Counted from the first letter of the stretch, positions 1 through 8,850 are shown. The stretch is DNA of 64,000 nt from CAVYXA01 sp963846775 (GCA_963846775.1 CAWJXB010000005.1:1-64000); one strand, 5' to 3'. Program-made: numbers and translations. The notes: generated by a model not told the origin, from the sequence alone.

Positions 1-2
1 GC

Positions 3-191
3 ACCACATCTAAATCGAAAGCGCTTCCGGAGAGCGCGGACTCTTTTAAGAGGAGCGTGGGATATGCCGATCAATTCGCCGAGGCTGAGAGGCATCTGCT
101 CGGGACAGGGGATCCTTGGGTCATTCCGCCTTTTGCGCACCGCCTTGCCGAACCGAAGCATTACTGTCTTGGACGGTCCAAATGCGCCTGA
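3..191 (+). CDS. C-terminal end of an unknown protein, cut by the window edge
   Basis: One frame is open from the left edge to a TGA at 189-191, about 62 residues. The peptide has a plausible protein composition (acidic and aromatic residues, the segment GTGDPWVIPPFAHRLAEP). A second frame is also open to 228 but gives an arginine/leucine-rich peptide that looks non-coding. I do not recognise a family. It lies just outside the tRNA fragment at 259-306, on what would be the chromosomal side of an integration boundary. Confidence 0.3.
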   Translation, partial: TTSKSKALPESADSFKRSVGYADQFAEAERHLLGTGDPWVIPPFAHRLAEPKHYCLGRSKCA

Positions 192-258
192 AACCGCGTC
201 CGCGGTTCTGGACGATTTGCCCACTTAACGAAAGCGATTCAAGCGTACTTCGAATTTT

Positions 259-306
259 TGGTGGGCCCGCTAGGATTCGAACCTAGGACCAACGGATTAT
301 GAGCCG
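259..306 (-). pseudogene. 3' half of a tRNA-Met (CAT anticodon), attachment-site-like
   Basis: Read on the minus strand, this has the anticodon loop CTCATAA, the 3' anticodon-stem strand TCCG, a complete T arm with loop sequence TTCGAAT and a 5-bp stem (CTAGG/CCTAG), a 7-nt acceptor strand CGGGCCC, and an encoded ACCA end. The D arm and 5' acceptor strand are missing: beyond about 306 the sequence diverges and the anticodon stem can no longer pair. Breaking at the anticodon loop and keeping everything to CCA is the footprint that tyrosine-recombinase integration leaves at tRNA genes. By that model the element lies to the right and the old chromosome to the left. No integrase gene is visible in the window. 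Confidence 0.7.
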
Positions 307-467
307 ATAAAATGAATTCCCCTGCATATCCATGAATTGCGTTTGAGTGCTTCCGACGTGGGTTCTGAAGGATTGCGTTGCTGGGTATTGCTCTCTTCGT
401 CCCTCATTCTGTCTGCTCTCTGGTCACACCCGCGTCACAAGCTTGGGTAGTCGATGGTCAGTTCAGC

Positions 468-500
468 ATTTGTCCGGTAATCCGACTTATCAGGAGTTAC
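468..500 (+). repeat. Palindromic element copy 1 (right arm only)
   Basis: The right arm of the ~68-bp element is present: TTGTCCGGTAATCCGAC followed by TTATCAGGAGTTA. The left arm is not recognisable. The same arm recurs at 1317-1340, 1930-1957, 2584-2612, 3233-3260 and, inverted, 5287-5303. Confidence 0.6.
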
Positions 501-1245
501 GACGCTCGCCGTGGCTACGATGTTCCCTCGTCTTGATGAATTAGAATGAACTTGAATAGGAGTCAAGGCCCTTAGTTGGAATCGCTGGAGTGCGGGTAAG
601 TCTGGCACGGAAATCCAAGAAGGCCACCGCTCGACTTCCGGAGTTTGAAACACAGCGGTATTCGCCTGCGTCGGGCTCTGGGATGATTTTCTTTCGGGCT
701 TGGCATCTCTCATTCTATGCCTTTCTCGCACCTAATGTATGTCGTTTAGCTGAGCACTCGTCGTTGTTGCACTGCCAGAGGGCGAAAACAATGCAACTAG
801 AAAGATCGCCCAAGGAAGATCTCGGTTCCGCGCACGAAGTCAACCATTCGCGATTGCAACTTGAAATGCATGATGACGCGCGGGTCCATCCATTGTAAGG
901 CTCCCTCAGTAGTTCGCCATTCGATTGATCTGGGACTTCTATTTCGACTTTTCGGTTGACTGGTGAAGTACACTCCACCCCATAATTGGCCAATGAAACC
1001 CCTGCAACTGACGCTGTACTACTTGTATTGATCGGCTAATCCGTGTGGCATGATTCGGGCACACGCCCGATTAACGCGGTGGTCTCAATGGGTCGACGCA
1101 ACACTCAGCTCGAACTCGACTTGCATTGCGAACAAAGGCTAAAATCGCTCGCTAAGGTTAGAACAGCCGGAACACAACCCTGGCTAGGTTTTGATTGAGT
1201 ATAGCCAAACAGGTCGGTTCCCTATGGGAAGTATTGTCGGATCAA

Positions 1246-1340
1246 CTGATTAGATGGTGTTGCATCGACCGGTTGAGCTGGCAGCGTTTACCGGACAAAT
1301 TGGTCCCAGTACGAACTTGTCCGGTAATCCGACTTATCAG
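1246..1340 (+). repeat. Palindromic element copy 2 (hairpin with 11-bp stem)
   Basis: It begins CTGATTAG and ends CTTATCAG. Inside it, TTACCGGACAA at 1288-1298 and TTGTCCGGTAA at 1317-1327 form a perfect 11-bp stem around an 18-nt loop. This copy has a longer left part than copies 3 and 5. Confidence 0.65.
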
Positions 1341-1432
1341 AGTTGACGATATGAAATGCCTGAGGTGATACCATCCCCGCAGAAGTTCGCTGACCGCCCT
1401 AACCCCTGGAGACGCCGTAAATACTGCCGCAG

Positions 1433-2084
1433 ATGATGAATACAAAGCAGGCGAAAGACTTTCTGGTCCTGCAGGCGGCTGAGCAAGCCGCCCTAGAAAA
1501 CGTCCCCCTCTCTGATCGTAGAGAAGCTAATGATGTACTTTACAGAAACTGATCCTGCTTCCTGCGAGAACCCCCTTGATCTGGATGCCGACTTTGAGGA
1601 GCAGTACGACACGGGGGAATACGAACTCAAGATTTCGCGGCTGTTCCACAATACTCACCAGCGCTTAAAGCAGGAGGACCCCGAGAAACTTCGCAATTGG
1701 AACGAAGCCCTTCAGACCCTTCGTAAGGGTGACCATTACATTCTTGTTTTGTTGAATGTCGATTCCGAATTGGCTCGACAAGGTCTGCGTATCTGGGTGG
1801 TCCTTGCATGGGGCATCGGGCTAGGGATCGCGCTCGTACTTTCTGCTAATGCTGGGGATTATTTGGAGCCACTACTGGAACAAGTCCTGATTAACGCGCT
1901 AACCGGTAAAGTGGGTTCCAGTACGAACTTGTCCGGTAATCCGACTAATCAGGAGTTGGACGCGCTGGAACTTCCCAGAAGCGGACTTCTGGAGCCTTTC
2001 GCAGACCTAGCAATCAAAAACCGAGCGTACGCAATAGGCAGGACAACTTCCGAGTGCACCGTCAACCAGCCACGACGCGAGTGA
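1433..2084 (+). pseudogene. Conserved acidic hypothetical protein, frameshifted and carrying a repeat at its 3' end
   Basis: A 39-codon frame from 1433 (MMNTKQAKDFLVLQAAEQAA) and a longer frame containing VEKLMMYFTETDPASCENP, EFEQYD-like acidic text and LRKGDHYILVLL join naturally if one extra base near 1516 is removed. The joined N-terminus resembles a conserved hypothetical family I recall from Acidobacteria and relatives, of unknown function. One hydrophobic segment (IWVVLAWGIGLGIALVLS) suggests a membrane anchor. The reading frame then runs into the palindromic element at 1886-1953, so the last ~65 residues are probably not native. I infer a disabled gene. No function can be assigned. Confidence 0.5.
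1886..1953 (+). repeat. Palindromic element copy 3 (full length)
   Basis: This is a 68-bp unit bounded by CCTGATTA and TAATCAGG, an 8-bp terminal inverted repeat, with a second pair of CCGG-centred arms inside (AACCGGT and TCCGGTA). It lies inside the open frame of the preceding gene remnant. Confidence 0.7.
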
Positions 2085-2583
2085 TCAGAATCTTTGAGCC
2101 GGCGGCTCGAAACGGATGCCCCCGCCTTTGCAACCCAGCCTGAATAAGCCACAGGACCGAAGGCAAATACGCTCCGACCGGCTCATTGTAGAGTCCAATC
2201 GTCATCAACGTCATCGGCTGAACCACTCGAAGCCCGTTCTCCAGGCACCAGCGAAAAAGCTCTGAGTTTCGAGTCGAAACGATGATACCAGGCCCGCCAA
2301 ATCCGTCCCCAGCCGCGATAAGAGCTTGCAAGTCCATATTAGATTCCCCTACCGCGTGTCCGAAATAGGCCAGCGAGGAGGCGTAACCCGTAATTCGGCC
2401 CTGCCGCTCCGCAACCAGGGCTGTGCCGCTGGCGATTGCATCCCTAAGTTCGCCAGACCGGTTGTGGCCGTGCACGCGTTCGCAGACCCGGTTCGCGGCA
2501 TTCAGATCGCGGAGCGCCGCTGCTCGTACCGTACAGGCATTGATCGAGGACCTCAATGGAGGCCCTTGCATGACAGAGGTAGA
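2062..2583 (-). pseudogene. GNAT-family N-acetyltransferase, N-terminus lost
   Basis: The minus-strand frame reads NRVCERVHGHNRSGELRDAI, then TALVAERQGRITGYASS, DLQALIAAGDGFGGPGIIV, ELFRWCLENGLRVVQPMTLM and IGLYNEP. This matches the C-terminal GNAT half of a family of ~280-aa acetyltransferases. The N-terminal part expected upstream (above 2584) is replaced by a copy of the palindromic element, and no start with a ribosome binding site is visible. The frame also runs ~30 residues past the usual C-terminus. I call it a truncated pseudogene; acyl-CoA-dependent acetyl transfer is the family reaction, and the substrate is unknown. Confidence 0.6.
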
Positions 2584-2612
2584 TGTCCGGTTATCCGACT
2601 TATCGGGAGTTT
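2584..2612 (+). repeat. Palindromic element copy 4 (right arm only)
   Basis: TGTCCGGTTATCCGACTTAT followed by CGGGAGTTT matches the right arm with a few changes. It sits exactly where the GNAT remnant loses homology, so it may mark the breakpoint. Confidence 0.55.
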
Positions 2613-2715
2613 GCGAAGTGCGGGCGATAGGCTTGCAACTTGTGGAAAAACGCCAGACAGACAATGCACACCTCGGCTATCCTTAGGATCGAATCTATTT
2701 TGCAGGAGGCTGACA

Positions 2716-3112
2716 ATGGCGGAGGTGATCCCCGAAAAATTTCTCGACCTATTTCAGAAGCGCGCGTTCGCGAGTCTGGGGACGATCATGAGCGATGGAA
2801 GCCCGGAACCAACACCCGTTTGGGTGGACTACGACGGCAAATACGTGCGGTTCAATTCTGCGAAGGGCCGAGTGAAAGACAGGAACGTGCGCCGTGATCC
2901 GCGTGTATCGCTCTCGATCCTCGATCCAGATAATCCCTACCGTTACCTGGCGATTCGAGGGCGCGTTGTGGAAATCACGCAAAAAGGCGCCGACGAGCAC
3001 ATTAACAGCCTGTCTCAGAAATATCTGGCCAGGCTGTGTACCCTACCGCCAGCCGGGAGAGGTTCGCGTCCTGTATAAGATCGAGCCGGTCAAAGTGACC
3101 TCGTTGGAGTGA
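2716..3112 (+). CDS. PPOX-class (pyridoxamine 5'-phosphate oxidase-like) flavin/F420 protein, one frameshift
   Basis: The ATG at 2716 follows a strong AGGAGG. The N-terminus MAEVIPEKFLDLFQKRAFA, then GTIMSDGSPEPTPVWVDYDG, FNSAKGRVKDRNVRRDPRVS and the strand ending RYLAIRGRVVEIT are typical of small split-barrel PPOX proteins of the F420-dependent type, about 130 residues long. Near 3040 the frame must shift by one to reach the family-like ending YRQPGEVRVLYKIEPVKVTS and the stop at 3112. Family members bind FMN or F420 and reduce small molecules; the substrate is unknown. The shift may be a sequencing error, since this is otherwise the best-preserved gene in the first 6 kb. Confidence 0.65.
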
Positions 3113-3495
3113 AGCTTGACACGTCGCACGACATTTCGGAGAGACTCCGAGATATCGGATATTCCAACTCGGCAAAGAATTCTCAGTTTCTGATCAACGC
3201 GCTTACCGGTAAAGTGGGTTGCGGTACGGAACTTGTCCGATTATCCGACTAATCAGGAGTCAGCGGATGACTATGCAACTTCCCTGATTCGAACACGCTG
3301 CTGAAGTAGAAAATCTTGCTAGAAAACGTAACCGGACTCGCGGTTCCCCAATACAATTTCGTAGAGCATTCGCAGCGCCGTCTGTTGGCGGATTTTACCT
3401 ATTTTCACGTTCGCGAAGTACAGCCCTCACACACGTCCGCCAAGAACCCGCAGGGTTCGGGATGACAACGTTGTGATCTGAGGTCAGGCGGATGA
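3113..3495. other. Non-coding gap holding palindromic element copy 5
   Basis: No coding frame is supported. It contains the repeat at 3190-3257 and otherwise nothing I recognise. Confidence 0.4.
3190..3257 (+). repeat. Palindromic element copy 5 (full length)
   Basis: CTGATCAACGCGCTTACCGG opens the unit and GACTAATCAGG closes it. It aligns over its whole length with copy 3 with one extra base in the centre (ACGGAAC versus ACGAAC). Confidence 0.7.
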
Positions 3496-4197
3496 CTAAA
3501 TCTGGTAGTCGATGATGGCTTGGAGTTCGTCGGCGGCGCGTGAATCGGTGGGCTTACTTCCTTCCAACTCCTGAAGACGTTCCTTCAGGTCTTTCACCTG
3601 GGTTGCCACGGCCGCGAGAGCCTCAGACAGGGGATCCTGGATCTGCTTCGGGTCGGTGATGACGACGCGCTGGCCGGCCCGCAAGATGACATGTCCAGGT
3701 ACGCCAACGACGTCGAACCGTCTGGAACGTCCCTCAGCACAACGGAGCCGGCGCCCATTCGGGAGTCGTCTCCGACTCGATGTTTCCTAGGATTTTCGCG
3801 CCCGCTCCGATCACAACTCCATTCCCAATGGTGGGATGCCGTTTGACTTTTTCCTTACCCGTTCCGCCGAGCGTTACGCCTTGATACAACGTCACATCGT
3901 CGCAGATCGTGGTTTCCCCGATGACAACGCTCATACCGTGATCGATAAACAGGCGACTCCCAATTTGCGCTGCCGGATGAATCTCGATCCCGGTCAGGCG
4001 GGCGACCTGGGAAAGCCATCGGGCAAGTAGGCGGATGATGGTTCCACAGCCAGTGATTAAGGCGGTACAACCAAATAGCGTGTAACCCCGAGTAGCATAA
4101 TAGGATTTCGAGGACGCGATTTGGCCGCCGGGTCGCGATCTAAAACTGAAGCGATATCCTCTCGGATCGAACCGAACGAATGCTCCCCCCGCTCACA
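3496..4197 (-). pseudogene. cysE: Serine O-acetyltransferase (CysE/EpsC type), frameshifted
   Basis: Read across several frames of the minus strand, the order is SIREDIASVLDRDPAAKS, EILLCYSGLHAIWLYRLNHW, then the hexapeptide-repeat core MSVVIGETTICDDVTLYQG, VTLGGTGKEKVKRHPTIGNG, VVIGAGAKILGNI, then VVGVPGHVILRAGQ and a coiled-coil tail (ATQVKDLKERLQELEG). This is the bacterial EpsC-type serine acetyltransferase that makes O-acetylserine for cysteine synthesis. It overlaps the end of cysK (GTGTGA junction at 4193-4198). At least three frame breaks occur; the first is in a G run near 4187, where one G appears to be missing. It is either a decayed gene or a badly sequenced one. Confidence 0.65.
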
Positions 4198-5148
4198 CCT
4201 GCGCGGCGGTCATTTGCCGCGCTTCGTTTTTCAAGTTTTCGAACAGAACGCTGGTCAGATATCGTTCGCCAAAATCCGGCAGCACAACGACGATGAGTTT
4301 CCCGGCGTTCGCTTGGCGCTGCGCCACCTGCAGCGCGGCAACTACCGCCGCGCCCGAAGAAATCCCACCAGCAGCCCTCTTCGCGCGCTAACCGGCGCGC
4401 CATGTCGATGGAGTCCTGGCTCGAACCCTGAAGATCTCGTCGATGTAGTCCGTTCGTAGAATCTCGGTACGAATCCCGCTCCGATACCCTGAATCTTGTG
4501 CGGCGACGGCTGGCCGCCCGAGAGCACCGGGCTTTCGGTTGGCTCGACGGCAATGGCCTTAAAGGAAGGTTTTTTCGGCTTGATGTATCGCAGACCCCTG
4601 TCAGCGTGCCGCCTGTTCCAACGCCAGAAATCAGAATGTCGGCTTTGCCGTCAGTGTCGTTCCAGATTTCCGGGCCGGTAGTTTCGAAGTGGATCTTGGG
4701 ATTCGCCGGATTATCGAACTGCTGAAGAATGTAGCCGTTCGGTGTAGCTCGCCAGGATTTCGTTGGCCTTGGTGATTGCGCCATTCATGCCTTTCGGCCC
4801 CGGCGTCAGCACGATCTCGGCGCCGAATGCCTTCAGCAGCACGCGGCGTTCCAGGCTCATCGTCTCCGGCATCGTCAAGATGAGCTTGTAGCCCTTCACC
4901 GCGCAACGAACGCCAGCGCAATGCCCGTATTGCCGCTTGTCGGCTCGATCAGCACGGTCTTGCCGGGATGATTTTCCCCGCCTTCGGCTCCGCGATCAAG
5001 CTCACGCCGATGCGGTCCTTCACGCTGGCATTCGGATTGAAGCTTTCCAAGTTTGCCAACACGGTCGCCTTGCAGCCGACTGAAACCTTGTTCAAATTAC
5101 TAGCGGTGTTTTGCCGATCAGCTCGGTAATATCCTTTGCGATTTCACC
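4193..5148 (-). pseudogene. cysK: Cysteine synthase A (O-acetylserine sulfhydrylase), multiply frameshifted
   Basis: On the minus strand the pieces follow CysK order: AKDITELIGKTPLV, VSVGCKATVLANLESFNP, ASVKDRIGVSLI (the PLP-lysine region), IEPTSGNTGIALAFVA, YKLILTMPETMSLERRVLLK, GAEIVLTPGPKGMNGAI, LISGVGTGGTLTGV, PVLSGGQPSPHKIQGIGAGF, and the end FGERYLTSVLFENLKNEA. The likely start GTGAAATCGCA lacks one A relative to a GTGAAAATCGCA-like start. At least four frame breaks make it non-functional as written. It sits upstream of cysE on the same strand, so the pair would have formed a two-gene cysteine biosynthesis operon. Confidence 0.7.
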
Positions 5149-5286
5149 CTGTCTCCTTGAGTGCAGCAGCCTAGCAGTTTCATCCAGCAGTGGCAATCGC
5201 TCCGGACTTACTCTCCCACGAAGAAAGGCGTGATCGGTGATCTGGAAGTGGAAGGTTTCGTCGCCGAAGCCCAAGCCTGAAGGTCT

Positions 5287-5303
5287 AACTCCTGATTGGT
5301 CGG
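5287..5303 (-). repeat. Palindromic element copy 6 (right end, inverted)
   Basis: AACTCCTGATTGGTCGG is the reverse complement of the conserved right end of the palindromic element. It lies in the 3' part of the oxidoreductase remnant. Confidence 0.5.
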
Positions 5304-6130
5304 CGAACCTGAACATGCGGAGTTCAGAGAATCTACCGTCCCGCACCTTGTTCACCCATTCCGGATCGCCGATTAAGCTGCGCCCGACAGAAATCAAGTC
5401 GAACTCACGATTGTTGAAGCGGCGTAATAGCTCCCGCAAGCCTTCTTCGCCCGTCGACTTCGCCTCCTTGCCGAAGAAATTGTCCATCACATCTGTGTCA
5501 AGGCCGACGCTTCCAACCGCGATGACGGGTGCATCGGTCATGGATTTGGTCGAACTGGCCATCCCCAAATCTGAATCCGGCCATTCGGGAACCCAAAGAA
5601 CGGGCCGAAGCATGGAAGACATCCACTCCTGCGGCTCGCAGATGGTCAGCATCGTTCGCAGATCTTCGGGTGTTGGCGCGATGCGAGCTTTGTAGTCGAC
5701 CTCCTTCCACTGCTAGAAGCGAAACGAAATGGGAAACTCTTCGCCCATAGCCTGGCGTATGGCAGCCACAATTTCCGCCGGGAACCGCACGCGCGCGCGA
5801 ATGTCGTCCCCGCCGTAACCGTCTGTGCGCCGGTTCGTGCCGGCCGACAGAAACTGGTCGAGCAGGTAGCCGTGACAGGCGTGCACCTCCACGCCGGCGG
5901 CACCAATCTCTTTCGCCGCAAGGGCGCCCCGCACAAACGCATCGCGGATCGCATCCAGATCCTCGGGCGTGGCGGACCGTCCGTTGGGCTTGCCCGCGTG
6001 AACCAGTGCGGACGGGCTCAAGGTGGGGAATTGGGAATAGTAGCCGTCGCCGCCCTCCTTTCGCATCGCACCTTCATGCCACAGTTGCAGAAGCATGCGC
6101 CCGCCAGCGCGGTTCACCTCTTCGAAGCAG
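5304..6130 (-). pseudogene. NADH:flavin oxidoreductase of the old yellow enzyme family, truncated and frameshifted
   Basis: Minus-strand frames give RAGGRMLLQLWHEGAMR, RSATPEDLDAIRDAFVRGA, the catalytic-loop text GAAGVEVHACHGYLLDQFLS, TNRRTDGYGGDDIRARVRFP, then after a shift PVIAVGSVGLDTDVM, FDLISVGRSLIGDPEWVNKV and RDGRFSEL. These are middle and C-terminal parts of the FMN TIM-barrel. The first ~90 residues are absent: homology stops at about 6130 where the MBOAT remnant begins on the other strand. The 3' end runs into repeat copy 6. Family enzymes reduce activated alkenes with NAD(P)H; this copy cannot be functional as it stands. Confidence 0.65.
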
Positions 6131-6205
6131 AGTCAACGCTCCCAAGCAGCAAGACCAACCGAACCAAGTAGGTTACATAACAAGGAGACGTATTGCTGTT
6201 TATAC

Positions 6206-7231
6206 ATGGCCTTTTGGCCCACGGTTGTCATGGGGCCCATTTGCCGCCTCGGCAACATGCTGCCGCAATTTAGAGAAGTGCGGGTTGTTTCCGCAGAGAA
6301 CGTGTTGATTGGCTCCAAGCGCATTCTGATGGGCCTCGTGATGAAACTGGGAATTTCACAAATCCTTGCGGTCGGACTGGTTGCGGGAACAGGGGTTTCA
6401 GCAGGCTTTGATCAGCAGTCCGTTCCCTATGGTGGGCTCGACGTCTGGTTCCTTGCCATTGGGTATGGGCTTTACCTTTTCTTTGATTTTGCCGGATACT
6501 CCCACATTGTGATCGGCGCCGCGCGTTTATTCGGATTTGAGCTTGCCGAGAATTTCAATTCACCCTTCCTCGCATCGACGCCCTCCGAGTTCTGGACACG
6601 CTGGCACATGACGCTCACGTCGTGGATTCGCGACTATGTTTTTGTTCCTATGGCAACTGTCCGCAGGGACGTGTGGTGGCGATACGCAGCGTTGTTGTTC
6701 TCAATGACGCTGTTCGGACTGTGGCACGGAGCACAAGCGACATTTATCTTGTGGGGCGTCTATGAGGGCGCGCTGCTCGTGATACACCGGATGGTCCAGC
6801 AATTTCGTCGGAATCGATCTGTTAATTTGCCGGTTCCGCTGGATGGAGCGTTGTCCTGGCTGGTGACGTTCCTGGCTGTGTCGTTGGGATGGATTTTCTT
6901 TCGGTCGCGGGATCTCAAACAGGCAATGAACATGCTTGGTTCAACCCTATCCCCGGGCAGTTATCTGCATCCGGTGTTGCCTGCCTCTTATTTCTTCCTC
7001 GTCAGCGCTGTCTTCATCGCCTATATCGCGCACAAGACCATTCTCGCCCCCACCCTAGCACGCCTAAAAGAAGCAATGACCCCCGCGGCCAGTAAGCGGC
7101 TGGCCGAGTTCGGCCTTACGGGACAATTCGTGACAGTTGTCTCCTTAATTCCTTTGATGTTCGTCTTGGTTCTTTCAATCGTGCACAACGGCGGCGAAAG
7201 CGTGACTCCATTCGTGTATGCACTATTCTGA
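6206..7231 (+). pseudogene. MBOAT-family O-acyltransferase (AlgI-like), N-terminal third missing
   Basis: The frame opens MAFWPTVVMGPICRLGNMLP, which corresponds to the middle of AlgI-type proteins, so roughly 130 N-terminal residues are missing. What remains is well kept: LFFDFAGYSHIVIGAARLFG, EFWTRWHMTLTSWIRDYVFV and the catalytic-histidine segment GLWHGAQATFILWGVYEGA, followed by several membrane helices to a natural C-terminus. These enzymes O-acetylate exported polysaccharide. Sequence at 6130-6205 has no homology to either neighbour, so this is a rearrangement junction. It could still be translated from 6206, but I doubt it folds. Confidence 0.65.
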
Positions 7232-7296
7232 GGTCCGCTATCGTTTAAGCGTGTCATAGTAGATTATAACGACAGGCGAGCATTCGCAGCTCGCTG

Positions 7297-7476
7297 GGAA
7301 AAAATCGATCGAATGGGGGGCGCAGCACGATAGAGAGCTTCGATCTCGTGCTGATCGCGACGAATCACGGCTGCGTGAATTATCAGGAACTTGGCGAATG
7401 GGCGCGATGCATTGTCGATACCCGCAATGCCATGGCCGGGATTGAAGTGGCGAAGGGGAAAGTTTGGAAAGCGTAG
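7297..7476 (+). pseudogene. C-terminal fragment of a UDP-sugar 6-dehydrogenase (WbpA/WecC type)
   Basis: The frame reads STIESFDLVLIATNHGCVNY, ELGEWARCIVDTRNAMAG and ends KGKVWKA then TAG at 7474-7476. This is the NAD-binding C-terminal domain of nucleotide-sugar dehydrogenases. Only ~50 residues survive, with a frame break near 7318. Together with the MBOAT and export genes it suggests that a polysaccharide cluster once stood here. Confidence 0.55.
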
Positions 7477-7489
7477 CGCCGGAGGCGCG

Positions 7490-7735
7490 GAAGACAGAAG
7501 ACGGAGGACAGAGGACGGAGGACGGAAGACGGATGGAAAGCAAACGCCGAACGCCCAACGTCCAACGCCGAACGCCCAATGGCAGAAGATAGAAGACAGA
7601 AGACAGATGTCAGAGATCAGCCCCGAAAGCATTCGGGGGCGTCCGCTGGCGGCAGGTCAGCCCCGCACTCCTCCGGGGTCGTCCCGCTCCGCAGGCAGAC
7701 TTTTCAGTCTCTCAGCGTTTTCAGCGCCGCAGCTG
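7490..7735. repeat. Low-complexity GACGGAGG-type repeats plus a CTCCGGGGTCGTCCC module
   Basis: Degenerate units of GACAGAGGACGGAGGACGG and CCAACGCCGAACGCCCAA run to about 7640. A ~45-bp module follows (CTCCTCCGGGGTCGTCCCGC ... GCAGGCAGACTTTT) that recurs at 8808-8850 and 8963-9005. Confidence 0.6.
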
Positions 7736-8463
7736 CGTGCCGATGCCGCGTGATTTTCCGATGAAACAGAAAGAGCCCGAGCAATCCGACCCCGAGCAAT
7801 ACGGCAGTTGTTCCACTATCCGGAACGAGAACCAGTTGATCCTGGGCAAGGCCTCCGTTCAGATCATAGAGGTTGAGGACGGCTACTCCGTAGGTGCCAT
7901 TGTTATCCGCCATCGCGTTCGTCGCACTACCAAATTGACTAATAACGAGCTGTTCGAATGGGTTGGTCGCGCCGGGGTCGGGTCTTTCGCCTTCCAGCCA
8001 CCAGATGGTATCCTGCAATTGTCCGGCATTGGTTGTCCGGTTAGCCCCGTTGGTAAAGTTATAACCTGCCAGATTGCCTTCCGCAAAGTTCAGATAAAGC
8101 CATGCCGTTCCCAACGAAAGGGGATCCGACCCATTCGAGATACCTCCGTGAATGGCAGCTTGGCTGATTGTATAGTTGTAAGTGCCGCCCGGAGTAAAGT
8201 GTTCGGTGTACTCGAGACAGAAGGTTTCAAATCCCATTCCATGCCCGACATCTCGCATCGTCGCCGACGAATAACCCATCGCAAGTTGGATTCAAACTGG
8301 TCGAGTAAGCGTTAAATTCTCCACCGACCCCGGAATGATATGGCCCAAGATCCAGAATTAGACTATTGGCGGACGCGGTTGGCGCCAGGGCCGCGAGAGA
8401 GGCAAAGAGAACCGTGATGCAGAGCAAGACCGTTGACCGAGTATTCATGGATGGGATGTTCAT
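7704..8463 (-). CDS. Secreted protein with a VPDSG-CTERM sorting signal, one frameshift
   Basis: The N-terminus MNIPSMNTRSTVLLCITVLF then LAALAPTASA is a signal peptide. The body has no family I recognise (ETFCLEYTEHFTPGGTYNYT, GTAWLYLNFAEG, IWWLEGE). The C-terminus is VPDSGTTAVLLGVGLLGLFL followed by FHRK: the VPDSG motif, a transmembrane segment and a basic cluster, i.e. the signal cut by exosortase. One frameshift near 8282 splits it into two frames. A sigma-54-like promoter at 8466-8482 would start transcription near 8455, so the second ATG at 8448 may be the true start. The exosortase gene is 3 kb away. Confidence 0.7.
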
Positions 8464-8465
8464 GT

Positions 8466-8482
8466 AGCACTAATCGTGCCCT
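8466..8482 (-). promoter_or_regulatory. Sigma-54-like -24/-12 promoter
   Basis: The minus strand reads AGGGCACGATTAGTGCT: GG and GC separated by exactly 10 nt, with the CACGA after GG as in the sigma-54 consensus. It points at the VPDSG-CTERM gene. The predicted start of transcription is only ~7 nt before the ATG at 8448. Confidence 0.55.
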
Positions 8483-8583
8483 GCGAATTCTCGATGCCCA
8501 GCGTTGAAACGTAAGCTACTCGTTATCAGTGTGATTATTTGAAGAAGTTCCTTTACAGCTCCATAGTGCAGATTTGTGGAAAG

Positions 8584-8599
8584 TGTAAGTAATTCCGAC
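8584..8599 (-). promoter_or_regulatory. Putative PrsR upstream box
   Basis: The minus strand reads GTCGGAATTACTTACA, matching the GTCGGA-N4-CTTACA boxes at 22718 and 24848. It lies 103 nt upstream of the -24 GG, against 78-79 nt in the other two. Confidence 0.5.
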
Positions 8600-8807
8600 A
8601 AAAGGAAGGACAACGGACCACGGACTACGGGACAACGGGACCACGGGAGGACGGGACGACAAGACGACAGAAGGTTCAACGCTGAACGCCCAACTCCGAA
8701 TGCGTTCGCGAGCAGGCAGTCCAACGCCGAACGCCCAATGATGAGGGACGGCCGCAACGGCAGCCGCGGTGCAATTTCAGTATGTCAGCTTTTCAGCTCC
8801 CGAACTC

Positions 8808-8850
8808 CTTCGGGGTCGTCCCGCTCGCGGCGGGCAGACTTTTCAGATTT
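8808..8850 (+). repeat. CTTCGGGGTCGTCCC module, copy 2
   Basis: CGAACTCCTTCGGGGTCGTC, then a GGCGGGCAGACTTTTCAG end, matches the modules at 7665 and 8963. Confidence 0.6.

Larger units (their letters stand above)
307..1432. other. Gene-poor stretch with no recognisable protein
   Basis: Open frames here are short, lie on both strands, and show no family resemblance. The stretch contains two copies of the palindromic element (468-500 and 1246-1340). A sequence at 700-718 resembles the sigma-54-like promoter at 22811 but has lost the -12 GC. I see no RNA gene. It looks like eroded DNA inside the putative island. Confidence 0.4.

Noticed and set aside
697..722. Sigma-54 promoter at TTGGCATCTCTCATTCTATG
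   Set aside because: It resembles the promoter at 22811 but the -12 GC is TC, there is no GTCGGA-N4-CTTACA box upstream, and no gene follows. At most a relic.
435..993. Several 90-100 aa open frames on both strands
   Set aside because: They overlap one another, one is partly a translation of the palindromic repeat, and none has a ribosome binding site or family resemblance.
468..3257. Palindromic elements as integron attC sites at cassette ends
   Set aside because: They end near gene ends and form hairpins, but consistent RYYYAAC and GTTRRRY core sites are missing, genes are on both strands, and no integrase is present.
7264..7632. Minus-strand frames rich in PSSVLRPLSSVF-like text
   Set aside because: Translations of the GACGGAGG low-complexity repeat. 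The same kind of text appears at every such array (12491-12865, 18974-19190).
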